The notes under the pieces are model-generated. The model worked only from the letters and a program-made list of their open reading frames with translations. It had not been told where the DNA came from and did not search any database. A stretch of DNA of 45,855 nt from contig JARGNO010000008.1 in assembly GCA_029213165.1 (NCBI GenBank), positions 57,107-102,961 of the forward strand. Direction: 5' to 3'. Position numbers and translations under genes: made by a program. This DNA comes from Minwuia sp. (lineage in GTDB: Bacteria; Pseudomonadota; Alphaproteobacteria; Minwuiales; Minwuiaceae). Of this stretch, positions 24,858-32,624 are shown piece after piece. Positions within the stretch are counted from its first letter, which is position 1, and each line of letters opens with the position of its first letter.

Positions 24858-26386
24858 TCCGTAACGACACGCCCATCCTGATCGGTGTTGGTCAGCTGAC
24901 GGTTCGCGATGAGCCGCTGGACGCTCTCTCGACGCCGATGGACCTGATGGTCAGGGCGGCGATCCGTGCCGCTGACGATGCGCATGTGCTGCGCCGCACG
25001 CTGGCCAGTCTGGATGCCGTGGTGGTGGTGAAGAGCTTTCGTGAGCCGATGCGGAATTCGCCTGCGATCCTGGCCCGGAAGCTCGGCGCGATGCAGGCTG
25101 AGACATGGCTGACGCCGGATGGCGGTCAGGCGCCGCAGGCGCTGGCCAACCGCTTTGCCGCCGAGATCGCGGCGGGGCGCAAGCGCTTCGTTCTGCTGGC
25201 GGGGGCGGAGGCGATGGACAATGCGCGGCGCCTGATCAAGTCCGGCACCAAGCCGGACTGGAGCCAGCCTGCCGACAGGGATGCCGACCTGCTCTGGCCC
25301 GACAAGCCGATGGTGACGGCGCATGAACGTGCCCATGGCATCTGGGCCGCAACCAACAATTATGCGCTGCTGGAGAATGCCTGTCGCCATCATGCGGGCC
25401 GCAGCATCGACGAGCATCAGATGGCCATGGGCGAACTGTTTGCGGGCTTCACGGATGTCGCCGCGCAACAGGAACATGCCTGGTTCCCGATCCGCCGGAC
25501 GGCGGCGGAGATCGCGCAGACCGGCCCGAAGAACCGCTTCGTCGCCTGGCCCTATACCAAGTTCATGAACGCCATGAACCAGATCAACCAGTCGGCGGCC
25601 CTGCTGATGACCTCGGTCGGTGAGGCGCGGCGGTTGGGTGTACCGCAGGACCGATGGCTGTTCCTGCACGGCTGCGCCGACACCACCGAACTCTGGTACA
25701 TGCATGAACGGCAGAACTATTTCTCCTCCCCCGCCATGCGGCTGATGGCGGAGCGGGCCTTTGCCATGGCCGGGCGGAGCATCGACGAAATCGACCTGAT
25801 CGACATCTATTCATGCTTCCCGAGCGCCGTGCAGATTGGCCGCGATGCGCTGGGGATCGCCCATGACGACCCGCGCCCTCTGACCGTGACCGGTGGCCTG
25901 CCGTACCATGGCGGTGCCGGAAACAATTATTCGATGAACGCGATCGCCAACATGGCGGACCGGCTTCGCGCCGCACCGGGCCGGTTCGGTCTGGTCACGG
26001 CCAATGGCGGCTATCTCAGCAAGCACGCCGCCGGGATCTGGTCCACGGACCCGGTTTCAGGCGAAGCACGCTGGCAACGGGCGGACCCTTCCGGCTATCA
26101 GCCGCTGATCGATGGCCTGCCCCGTCCACCCTTCACGGAGACGCCTTCCGGTACAGGGGAGGTCGAGACATGGACCGTCACTTTCGACCGCAATGGTGAG
26201 CCGACGGGGGCAGTCGTCGTTGGCAGGCTTGGTGCCCATGATGACCCGCAGGCAACACGTTTCATCGCCAATGTTGCGGATGACCGTGACCTGCTGCTTT
26301 CCATGACACAGGCTGATCTTGTCGGCCTTTCCGGCACGGTGGCGACCGATGACAAGCTGGGACGCAACATGTTTCAGGCTGCCTGA
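24854..26386 (+). CDS. Thiolase-superfamily protein, catalytic cysteines missing
   Basis: A 510-residue protein with the thiolase fold plus a C-terminal add-on domain, as in the thiolase-like proteins often annotated acetyl-CoA acetyltransferase. Thiolase-type segments seen: ILIGVGQLTVRD, LLAGAEAMDNARR, IDEIDLIDIYSCFPSAVQ, TVTGGLPYHGGAGNNYSMNAI and LVTANGGYLSKHAAG. The His of the GGLPYHGG motif is present, but the nucleophilic Cys position (TPDGGQAPQA) and the C-terminal Cys position (TANGGYLSKHA) are not Cys. A normal Claisen thiolase reaction is therefore unlikely. The start overlaps the synthetase stop, implying action on its CoA product. Confidence 0.85.
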   Translation: MIRNDTPILIGVGQLTVRDEPLDALSTPMDLMVRAAIRAADDAHVLRRTLASLDAVVVVKSFREPMRNSPAILARKLGAMQAETWLTPDGGQAPQALANRFAAEIAAGRKRFVLLAGAEAMDNARRLIKSGTKPDWSQPADRDADLLWPDKPMVTAHERAHGIWAATNNYALLENACRHHAGRSIDEHQMAMGELFAGFTDVAAQQEHAWFPIRRTAAEIAQTGPKNRFVAWPYTKFMNAMNQINQSAALLMTSVGEARRLGVPQDRWLFLHGCADTTELWYMHERQNYFSSPAMRLMAERAFAMAGRSIDEIDLIDIYSCFPSAVQIGRDALGIAHDDPRPLTVTGGLPYHGGAGNNYSMNAIANMADRLRAAPGRFGLVTANGGYLSKHAAGIWSTDPVSGEARWQRADPSGYQPLIDGLPRPPFTETPSGTGEVETWTVTFDRNGEPTGAVVVGRLGAHDDPQATRFIANVADDRDLLLSMTQADLVGLSGTVATDDKLGRNMFQAA

Positions 26387-26414
26387 GAGCCTTCGGCTGC
26401 GCCGCCGCTTCCGG

Positions 26415-26966
26415 TCAGAAATCCAGCGTGTGCACTTCCGCGTTGTTCAGGAAGCGGTCGATAAGCATGTAGAAGAAGGTGCCGTGGCCGACCACGGCGA
26501 TGTGCTCCTCCGGTCGGCTGGCGATCCAGCCGCGGAAACGTTTCACCCTGTCCATCAGCACGTCTTCCGGCTCCCGGATGAAGGGACCGTCGTGGCCGTC
26601 TTGCGTATGCCACCAGGGGTCATCCAGATGATCGAAGGTCAGGTGCGGGAAGTCGTCCACCAGTTCTGCGGGGGAACGGCCGACATCGCAACTGGCCGCC
26701 AGATGCTCGCGGTGAATGGCCTCCACCTGCACCGGCAGCTCACGCCCGCCGAAGGCGCCCATGCTGGTCTGGATCGCACGGGTGAAGGGGCTGGTGACCA
26801 CCAGATCGACCGGCACATCGGCCATCTGACCACGCAGGCAGGCAACCTGTTCCTTGCCCAGATCCGACAGCGGCGCGTCGAACAGCATCGGATCGACCCC
26901 GGTCAGCGACATCTGCGCGTTGAAGGTCGATTGGCCATGGCGGATCAGGTGGACGGTACGGGCCAC
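26415..26966 (-). CDS. Histidine phosphatase family protein (phosphoglycerate mutase-like)
   Basis: A 183-residue protein of the histidine phosphatase superfamily. The phosphorylated His10 lies in LIRHGQST, Arg63 in SPFTRAIQT, an acidic residue in HREH (85-88) and the second His161 in VVGHG, giving the complete active site. Substrates range from phosphoglycerate to sugar phosphates or proteins and cannot be chosen here. The start is GTG at 26966 with GGGAG about nine bases upstream. It is convergent with the thiolase-like gene (28 bases between) and 49 bases downstream of the amidohydrolase gene on the same strand. Confidence 0.92.
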   Translation of the reverse strand: MARTVHLIRHGQSTFNAQMSLTGVDPMLFDAPLSDLGKEQVACLRGQMADVPVDLVVTSPFTRAIQTSMGAFGGRELPVQVEAIHREHLAASCDVGRSPAELVDDFPHLTFDHLDDPWWHTQDGHDGPFIREPEDVLMDRVKRFRGWIASRPEEHIAVVGHGTFFYMLIDRFLNNAEVHTLDF

Positions 26967-27015
26967 GCGGCGACTCCCGGATAGTTGTGCTGGTAACCGG
27001 CTTGGCGTTGGCGGG

Positions 27016-28707
27016 TCAGCCCCGGATCAGGCGACCCGGACGGTTGCCGGTCAGTTCACTGTTGTTCAGCGTCTCGATACCCGACACGAAGGTATGGCGA
27101 TAGCCATTCGATCGCTGGATCAGGCGTTTTCCGCCAGCGGGCATGTCATAGACCACCTCCGGCTTCAGGGCGCGCAGGTTGTCGAAGTCGATGACGTTGA
27201 TATCGGCCTTCATGCCCGGTGCCAGCAGGCCGCGGTCCGTCAGACCATAGGTGAGGGCGGTATCGCGCGTCTGCTTCTTCACCAGATGCGGCAGGGGAAT
27301 GCCCTCGCCACGCTTGCGGTCGCGGCCCCAGAGCGTCATCAGCGTGGTCGGCGAACTTGAATCGCAGATCAGCCCCACATGCGCGCCGCCATCCGCCACG
27401 CCGCAGACCGTCTCCGGGTCCAGCAGCATTTCCCGGATCACGTCCAGGTTGCCCGCGTTGTAGTTCTCGAACGGGTACAGCATGATCGCCTTGCCGTCCT
27501 GTTCCATCAGCATTTCCAGCGCCTTGGCCCAGGGATCGACGCCTTCACGCTCCGCCAGTGCGGCAATGCTGTTCGTGAGGTCGGGTTCGTAGTCCAGCGG
27601 CTCCTGCAGACGGCAGGCGCGGGTCATGGCGAAACCCATCCACTTGGTGTGGCCGTTCTCCGGTCGCTCATTGATCAGGCGGTCCCGCAGGTCGGCATCG
27701 TTCTTCAGCCGCTGGTAGCGTTCCTCCGGCGTAAGGTCGGCGAGCGCACGCCAGGTCCGGTGGGTCATGAAGGGGTGCACGGAGGTCTCAAGCCCCATCA
27801 GAATACCGATCGGACGGCTGGCGACCTGGCCATTGACCTTCTGCCCTGCCGCATTGGCGGCGCGGATACCCGCACGGGTATCGAGCCAGCGATCCGGCGC
27901 ATTGTCGACCTGGATCAGCAGCACGGAGAGGGGGCGCGAGGATTCGGCCGCCACCGCCCGCAGGGTCTCGAAGTCGCCCGGTTCGAAGTCCGAGTTCACC
28001 TGGATGATGCCGCGACCGGCGCGTTTCATCGCGTGGGCGAGTCCGACCAGTTCCGGCTCCCGCGCCGTCAGCGACGGGGTGAAACGTCCGTCCGCCGCCT
28101 TGTGCTTGATGGTGCGTGAGGTGGAGAAGCCCAGCGCACCGGCACCCAGCGCTTCCTCCAGCAGCAGGCCCATGCGCTTGATCTCGTCTTCCGTGGGCAT
28201 GGACCCATGATCCGCCCCCCGGTCGCCCATGCAATAGAACCTGAGTGCTGCGTGCGGGACCTGGGCGCCGATATCCATGGTGCGGTCGGTTTCGGCCAGC
28301 ACGTTCAGGAAGTCCGGAAAGCTTTCCCAGCGGAAATCGATGCCTTCGGACAGCACGATCTCGGGAATGTCCTCCACCCCCTCCATCAGGTTGATCAGAT
28401 AGGGTTCCGCACCTGGTCGCACTGGCGCGAAGCCGACGCCGCAATTGCCGAAGACCGTTGTCGTGACGCCATGCCACGAACTGGGAGTCAGATCCGCATC
28501 CCAGGTCGCCTGACCGTCGTAGTGGGTGTGGATATCGACCCAGCCGGGTGTGACGAGCGCGCCATCCGCCTGGACTTCGCGAGTTGCCGGACCGGCCTTG
28601 CCCTCCACGGAGACAATCACCCCGTCCTTCACTGCCACATCCGCCGTGCGCGGCGCGCCACCACTGCCGTCGATGACCGTGCCGCCCCGAATGACCAGAT
28701 CGTACAT
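27016..28707 (-). CDS. N-acyl-D-amino-acid deacylase family amidohydrolase
   Basis: A 563-residue metal-dependent amidohydrolase related to D-aminoacylase. It opens with the urease-type beta-sandwich (MYDLVIRGGTVIDGSGGAP), then metal ligands His60 and His62 in DIHTHYDGQ and Cys89 in FGNCGVGFAP, matching the Cys/His metal site of D-aminoacylases. GVADGGAHVGLICDSSS near the C-terminus carries the late Asp/His region, and GLLAPGMKADINVIDFDNL closes the sandwich. The acyl/amide substrate is unknown. The start at 28707 has GGGGAGG six bases upstream. It sits in a minus-strand set with the MFS permease, the small unknown protein and the phosphatase. Confidence 0.9.
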   Translation of the reverse strand: MYDLVIRGGTVIDGSGGAPRTADVAVKDGVIVSVEGKAGPATREVQADGALVTPGWVDIHTHYDGQATWDADLTPSSWHGVTTTVFGNCGVGFAPVRPGAEPYLINLMEGVEDIPEIVLSEGIDFRWESFPDFLNVLAETDRTMDIGAQVPHAALRFYCMGDRGADHGSMPTEDEIKRMGLLLEEALGAGALGFSTSRTIKHKAADGRFTPSLTAREPELVGLAHAMKRAGRGIIQVNSDFEPGDFETLRAVAAESSRPLSVLLIQVDNAPDRWLDTRAGIRAANAAGQKVNGQVASRPIGILMGLETSVHPFMTHRTWRALADLTPEERYQRLKNDADLRDRLINERPENGHTKWMGFAMTRACRLQEPLDYEPDLTNSIAALAEREGVDPWAKALEMLMEQDGKAIMLYPFENYNAGNLDVIREMLLDPETVCGVADGGAHVGLICDSSSPTTLMTLWGRDRKRGEGIPLPHLVKKQTRDTALTYGLTDRGLLAPGMKADINVIDFDNLRALKPEVVYDMPAGGKRLIQRSNGYRHTFVSGIETLNNSELTGNRPGRLIRG

Positions 28708-28763
28708 GTCTGCCTCCCCTGACAATTGCCGGGGATCATACGGTGCAGATGACGGCGGCTCAA

Positions 28764-29204
28764 TCAGGCATGCAGTGGGATGGGCATGCGGTCGGGAGGA
28801 ATGAAGGTGCTTCGCGCGGTATCGGAGAACAGGTTCTCGCGGCTGTAGTGGGTCAGCATGATGTCCTGCAGCAGCAGGCGCGGGTTGGCGTCGATGAAGG
28901 CGTCTGCCGACAGCGCCGGTATCGGATCACTGTGCATGAAGTGGTGCACGGCCAGTATCCAGGCACGGGTGACCGTCTCATGGTACTTGGCTGCAGGATC
29001 GACACCCAGGTGGGTCAACAGGCTGATGATGGCCGCTCTCATGCGGTTGCAGGCTTCGTCGGGACCCGTGGTGACCAGGTAGATATAGGCCAGCCGGATA
29101 TGCTCCCGGTGATGGAAGTCACCGGGGGCAACGCGAAACGCCTCGAAATCGTCGCGCCAGGCCTTGTCCGCGTCGGATACCTGATGGGAGATACTGGCGG
29201 TCAT
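28764..29204 (-). CDS. Conserved-looking protein of unknown function
   Basis: I do not recognise this 146-residue protein. It appears soluble and helical, with no signal peptide or membrane segment. A His-rich motif FHHREHIRLAYIYL (His31, His32, His35) and a second set, YHETVTRAWILAVHHFM, recall a small metal- or heme-binding helical bundle, but that is only an impression. It starts inside the end of the MFS gene (ATGA overlap) with GAGG upstream, so it is translationally coupled to the permease and may serve the same pathway. Confidence 0.7.
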   Translation of the reverse strand: MTASISHQVSDADKAWRDDFEAFRVAPGDFHHREHIRLAYIYLVTTGPDEACNRMRAAIISLLTHLGVDPAAKYHETVTRAWILAVHHFMHSDPIPALSADAFIDANPRLLLQDIMLTHYSRENLFSDTARSTFIPPDRMPIPLHA

Positions 29205-30514
29205 CTGCTGATCCTCACCTTGCCCGGCACCGTTCGCACCTTGCGTGGTGCCGCGATCCAGATAGCAACCGCGGACACCACGGACAAGCCGATGGCCAGC
29301 AGGAACGCCATCCGATAGCTGCCGGTCGCGTCATAGATCATTCCGGTGACCCAGGGTCCGGCGGCGCCGCCACCGATCAGGGCGACCGAAAGGACACCGA
29401 AGATCGAGCCATAGTGCGGCCCCTCGAAGATCTCCGCCACCATCGGCCCCATCACCGAGGTCACGGCGTAGCCAAGGCAACCCTGCGCGATGACCATGAC
29501 ATAGAGCAGGATGTGCGATGGCTCGTTCTCCAGCGCGATCAGGGTCGCGAAGCAGATCAGGAAACCGAGGCAGCCAAGGCTCCACACGGCTTCCCGTCCG
29601 ATCCTGTCAGACAGCGCACCCAGGCCGATCTGGCCGGGAATCGCGACGATGCTGACCAGGCCAAGCGCCCATCCGGCCAGGATGGGGTCGAAACCGGATT
29701 CGATCAGGTAGGTGGTCTGGTGCACCTGCACGGCATACCAGGTGTAGGTGCCCAGCGAGAAACCCAATGCCAGCCACCAGAAGCGCGCAGTGCGCAGCGC
29801 GCGCGCGAGCGTCCAGTCCTGCGCCGCCCATTCCCGGTCAACGATATTGTCGGTGGCCGTCTCGCCAGCCTTCGGGATCGGCAGCGGGATGCCGTCCGGC
29901 ACCTGTCCGATATCCGCGGGCTTGTGGCGGACCAGCAGATTGAGGGGGGCGATCAGGCAGACCACCATCAGCCCCATGGCCCAGCAGGCTTCGCGCCAGC
30001 CAAGGTCGATGATGATCGTCTGCAGCAGTGGCAGGATGATGATCGCGCCGACACCCACACCTGAGAAGGCGATGGAGATGGCGAGCCCGCGACGACGGGC
30101 AAACCAGTTCGGCAGATAGAGCGACTGCGCGGTGAAGGTCATCATGTTGGCACCACCGCCGACCAGCACGCCGAGCGTGGCGTAGAGGTGCCAGGGGACT
30201 GTCATCATGGGTGCCAGAAACAGGCCTGCGGCCAGCAGCACCACCCCGCATTCGATGACCAGCCGCGGGCCATGACGGTCCATGGCGCGCCCGACGATGG
30301 GGCTGAGGATGGCCGAGACCAGGAACCCGAAGGAAAAGGCACCGGCAACCAGCCCGCGATCCCAGCCGAATTCCGCTGTCAGGGGCGGCAGCATCAGGGA
30401 AAAGCCGGTGCGCGCGCTGACGCCGATTGCCATGGTGACGAAGGCGACGCCAATGACGATCCAGCCGTAGAAGAACGGCAGACGGGCGGTCCAGTGAGGC
30501 GCGGGCGCGTTCAC
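29201..30514 (-). CDS. MFS transporter (oxalate/formate antiporter or monocarboxylate-like)
   Basis: A 437-residue inner-membrane permease with 12 predicted helices. N-terminal FFYGWIVIGVAF followed by FGWDRGLVAGAFSFGFLVSAI and the loop motif GRAMDRHGPR is the pattern of the OFA/MCT-type branch, which carries small carboxylates. The second-half motif GALSDRIGRE is also present. The substrate is not readable; the neighbouring acyl-CoA synthetase and amidohydrolase suggest an organic acid. The start is GTG at 30514 without a clear ribosome site. It is downstream of leuA on the same strand but separated from it by a 12-bp-stem hairpin. Confidence 0.93.
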   Translation of the reverse strand: MNAPAPHWTARLPFFYGWIVIGVAFVTMAIGVSARTGFSLMLPPLTAEFGWDRGLVAGAFSFGFLVSAILSPIVGRAMDRHGPRLVIECGVVLLAAGLFLAPMMTVPWHLYATLGVLVGGGANMMTFTAQSLYLPNWFARRRGLAISIAFSGVGVGAIIILPLLQTIIIDLGWREACWAMGLMVVCLIAPLNLLVRHKPADIGQVPDGIPLPIPKAGETATDNIVDREWAAQDWTLARALRTARFWWLALGFSLGTYTWYAVQVHQTTYLIESGFDPILAGWALGLVSIVAIPGQIGLGALSDRIGREAVWSLGCLGFLICFATLIALENEPSHILLYVMVIAQGCLGYAVTSVMGPMVAEIFEGPHYGSIFGVLSVALIGGGAAGPWVTGMIYDATGSYRMAFLLAIGLSVVSAVAIWIAAPRKVRTVPGKVRISR

Positions 30515-30524
30515 AGGGGGAGCG

Positions 30525-30552
30525 CGGGTGCAGCGCCGCTGCGCTGCACCCG
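30525..30552 (-). terminator. Strong hairpin after leuA
   Basis: A perfect inverted repeat with 12-bp arms (CGGGTGCAGCGC and GCGCTGCACCCG) and a four-base loop lies between the leuA stop and the MFS start. It is well placed to end leuA transcription on the minus strand. No T-run follows on that strand, while TTCCTT follows on the plus strand. Confidence 0.7.
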
Positions 30553-30563
30553 TTCCTTGCGCA

Positions 30564-32255
30564 TCAGCCGCTGACCGTCGAGAGACGGTTCACGGCGGAG
30601 ACGATGGCCTTCAGGGAGGCGGTCGTCGTGTTCTCGTTGATACCGACGCCGAACCGCTGCTCACCATGGGCGTTCGCCAGACGAATGAAGCAGACGGCCC
30701 GGGTGCGGGATCCGCGTTCGCTGGCATGGATCGCGTGCTCGCGATAGTCGGTCAGGTTGGCGTTGACGCCGAACCGTTCCTTCAGCCCGGTGAAGAAGGC
30801 ATTGATCGGGCCATTGCCCTCACCGGAAATCGCCACGGATTCGCCGCCGTGGCGAACGACTGCCGTGACAATGGAATTGCCGTCAACGGTGTCGGACGAT
30901 GCGACCTTGTAGGATTCCAGTGTGAAGGGGGTATCGGACTCCAGATAGGTCTTCTCGAAGGTCTCGAAGATATCATCGCCGGACATTTCCTTGCCGGTGG
31001 TGTCCGTGATCTTCTGCACCACCTGACTGAACTCCACCTGCAACAGGCGCGGCAGTTCGATGCCGAAATCATTCTCCATGATATAGGCCACGCCACCCTT
31101 GCCGGACTGGCTGTTGACCCGGATGATCCCTTCATAGGCGCGACCCACGTCCATCGGATCGATGGGCAGGTAAGGCACTTCCCAGAGACCGTCGTTGGAA
31201 CTGCGTACCGCCGTCATGCCCTTCTTGATCGCGTCCTGGTGCGAGCCGGAGAAGGCGGTGTAGGCCAGTTCGCCCGCATAGGGATGGCGCTGGTGCACTG
31301 GCAACTGGTTGCAGTGCTCGGCCACCGCGATGGACTCGGTGATGTTCGTGAAATCCAGTTCCGGATCAAGGCCCTGGGTGAACATGTTCAGCGCCAGGGT
31401 AACGAGATCGACGTTGCCCGTGCGCTCGCCATTGCCGAACAGGGTGCCTTCGATCCGGTCCGCACCGGCCATCACGCCCAGCTCCGTCGCCGCAACGGCG
31501 GTTCCACGGTCATTGTGCGGATGCAGGCTGAGGATCACCGAATCACGGTCGCGCAGGTTGCGGTGCATCCATTCGATCTGGTCGGCGTAGTAGTTGGGGG
31601 ACGCCATCTCCACCGTAGCCGGCAGATTGATGATGATCGGGTTTTCCGGCGTCGGCTCGAAGACATCCATCACCGCATGGCAGACGTCGCGGGCGTATTC
31701 CAGTTCGGTACCGGTGAAGCTTTCCGGGCTGTACTCGATCCGCACGTTCTGGCCTTCCAGCGTCGGGATCAGACTCTTAACCTTCTTCGCGCCCTCGACC
31801 GCGATCTCGGTGATGCCGTCCTTCTCCAGACCGAAGACGACCTTGCGCTGCACGGTGGAGGTCGAGTTGTAGAGGTGGATGATGACGTTCTTCGCGCCCT
31901 TCACTGCCTCGAACGTACGCTCGATCAGGTGGTCACGGGCCTGCGTCAGCACCTGGATCGTGACGTCGTCCGGGATCAGGTCGTTGTCGATGATGTGGCG
32001 CACGAAATCGAAATCGGTGTCCGAAGCGGCAGGAAAGCCGACCTCGATCTCCTTGAAACCGACGGCGAGCAGGTGGCGGAAGAAACGCAGCTTCTTGTCG
32101 CCGTTCATCGGTTCGATCAGGGCCTGGTTGCCGTCGCGCAAGTCGACGGAGCACCAGATCGGTGCCTTGTCGATGGTCCGTGTCGGCCACTGCCGGTCAG
32201 GCAGGTCGATCTGCGGGAAGGCGCGGTACTTGTGGGTATTCGGCATGCTTGTCAT
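30564..32255 (-). CDS. leuA: 2-isopropylmalate synthase
   Basis: First committed enzyme of leucine synthesis: acetyl-CoA plus 2-oxoisovalerate to 2-isopropylmalate. The 563 residues fit the longer LeuA type found in actinobacteria and some proteobacteria. The catalytic barrel shows the family entry motif SVDLRDGNQAL (Arg40, Asp41) and metal ligands His245 and His247 in LHPHNDRGT, plus GTLFGNGERTGNVD. The C-terminal portion (about 430-563, ending in VGINENTTTASLKAIVSAVNRL) is the leucine-binding regulatory domain. The start at 32255 has GGAG about ten bases upstream. A leader peptide gene and competing hairpins lie upstream, suggesting attenuation. Confidence 0.97.
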   Translation of the reverse strand: MTSMPNTHKYRAFPQIDLPDRQWPTRTIDKAPIWCSVDLRDGNQALIEPMNGDKKLRFFRHLLAVGFKEIEVGFPAASDTDFDFVRHIIDNDLIPDDVTIQVLTQARDHLIERTFEAVKGAKNVIIHLYNSTSTVQRKVVFGLEKDGITEIAVEGAKKVKSLIPTLEGQNVRIEYSPESFTGTELEYARDVCHAVMDVFEPTPENPIIINLPATVEMASPNYYADQIEWMHRNLRDRDSVILSLHPHNDRGTAVAATELGVMAGADRIEGTLFGNGERTGNVDLVTLALNMFTQGLDPELDFTNITESIAVAEHCNQLPVHQRHPYAGELAYTAFSGSHQDAIKKGMTAVRSSNDGLWEVPYLPIDPMDVGRAYEGIIRVNSQSGKGGVAYIMENDFGIELPRLLQVEFSQVVQKITDTTGKEMSGDDIFETFEKTYLESDTPFTLESYKVASSDTVDGNSIVTAVVRHGGESVAISGEGNGPINAFFTGLKERFGVNANLTDYREHAIHASERGSRTRAVCFIRLANAHGEQRFGVGINENTTTASLKAIVSAVNRLSTVSG

Positions 32256-32391
32256 TGGTTCGGTCTCCGGATGCTCGGCGCATGTTCAGGTCAGTTCCGG
32301 CTCAGGCGCGCCCGTAAAGCCTGTTGTGGCAGAGGGGCAGCCCGACAGGCGAGCCGGGATGTGTTCTGGTGAATCGCTTGAAGGAAATTCC

Positions 32392-32453
32392 GGGGTCCTG
32401 ATCAACGGGACCCCACGCACGGGGGCTTTACCCGACTCTAGCTGAGAGCCGGG
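32392..32453 (-). promoter_or_regulatory. Putative leuA attenuator hairpins
   Basis: On the minus strand, going downstream, four pairing segments follow each other. CCCGGCTCT and AGAGTCGGG form a 9-bp stem with one G-T pair (32453-32431) that overlaps the last leader codons. A C-run (32425-32421) is next, then GGGGTCC (32414-32408) and GGACCCC (32398-32392), which pair perfectly over a nine-base loop. The middle segment can instead pair with the C-run, so the structures exclude each other as in translation-controlled attenuation. Only a short T-run (GGAATTTCC) follows, so terminator strength is uncertain. Confidence 0.55.
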
Positions 32454-32500
32454 ATACCTAGGTCGAGGCCAATTAGGCGAATGTGGACCGGTGCGTACAT
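32438..32500 (-). CDS. Leader peptide of leuA (branched-chain amino acid attenuation)
   Basis: A 20-codon open frame upstream of leuA, reading MYAPVHIRLI then GLDLGIPALS and a TAG stop. Four Leu (positions 9, 12, 14, 19), three Ile and one Val make up 40 percent of it, the composition of ilv/leu leader peptides. Two of the four Leu codons are CTA, a codon that is rare in GC-rich genes, which would sharpen stalling. The stop lies inside the first hairpin of the attenuator. No ribosome site precedes the ATG; the promoter -10 sits only seven bases upstream, so the message may be leaderless, as described for the trp leader of Sinorhizobium. Confidence 0.7.
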   Translation of the reverse strand: MYAPVHIRLIGLDLGIPALS

Positions 32501-32507
32501 GCTGCGA

Positions 32508-32536
32508 ACGTTAGCCACCGACTGGTTAACCGTCAA
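32508..32536 (-). promoter_or_regulatory. Predicted leuA promoter
   Basis: On the minus strand TTGACG (-35, 32536-32531) is followed after 17 bases by TAACGT (-10, 32513-32508). The -35 differs from consensus at one base. The expected transcription start falls at about 32500-32502, at or next to the ATG of the leader peptide. Confidence 0.55.
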
Positions 32537-32624
32537 TTACCAAAAGAACGATTGTCGCGGTCGCGGCTTGGCTTCATATCCGCGAACGACTATCAGGAAT
32601 GCAGATCATGCAGGCGGAGACACC

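Noticed and set aside
30528-32372. 614-codon open frame antisense to leuA
   Set aside because: leuA is unmistakable on the other strand; the antisense product is His/Gln/Val-rich shadow sequence.
32481-32624. Longer start of the orphan ABC ATPase
   Set aside because: It would cover the leuA promoter and leader, lacks a ribosome site, and adds residues foreign to the family; TTG at 32625 is better placed.
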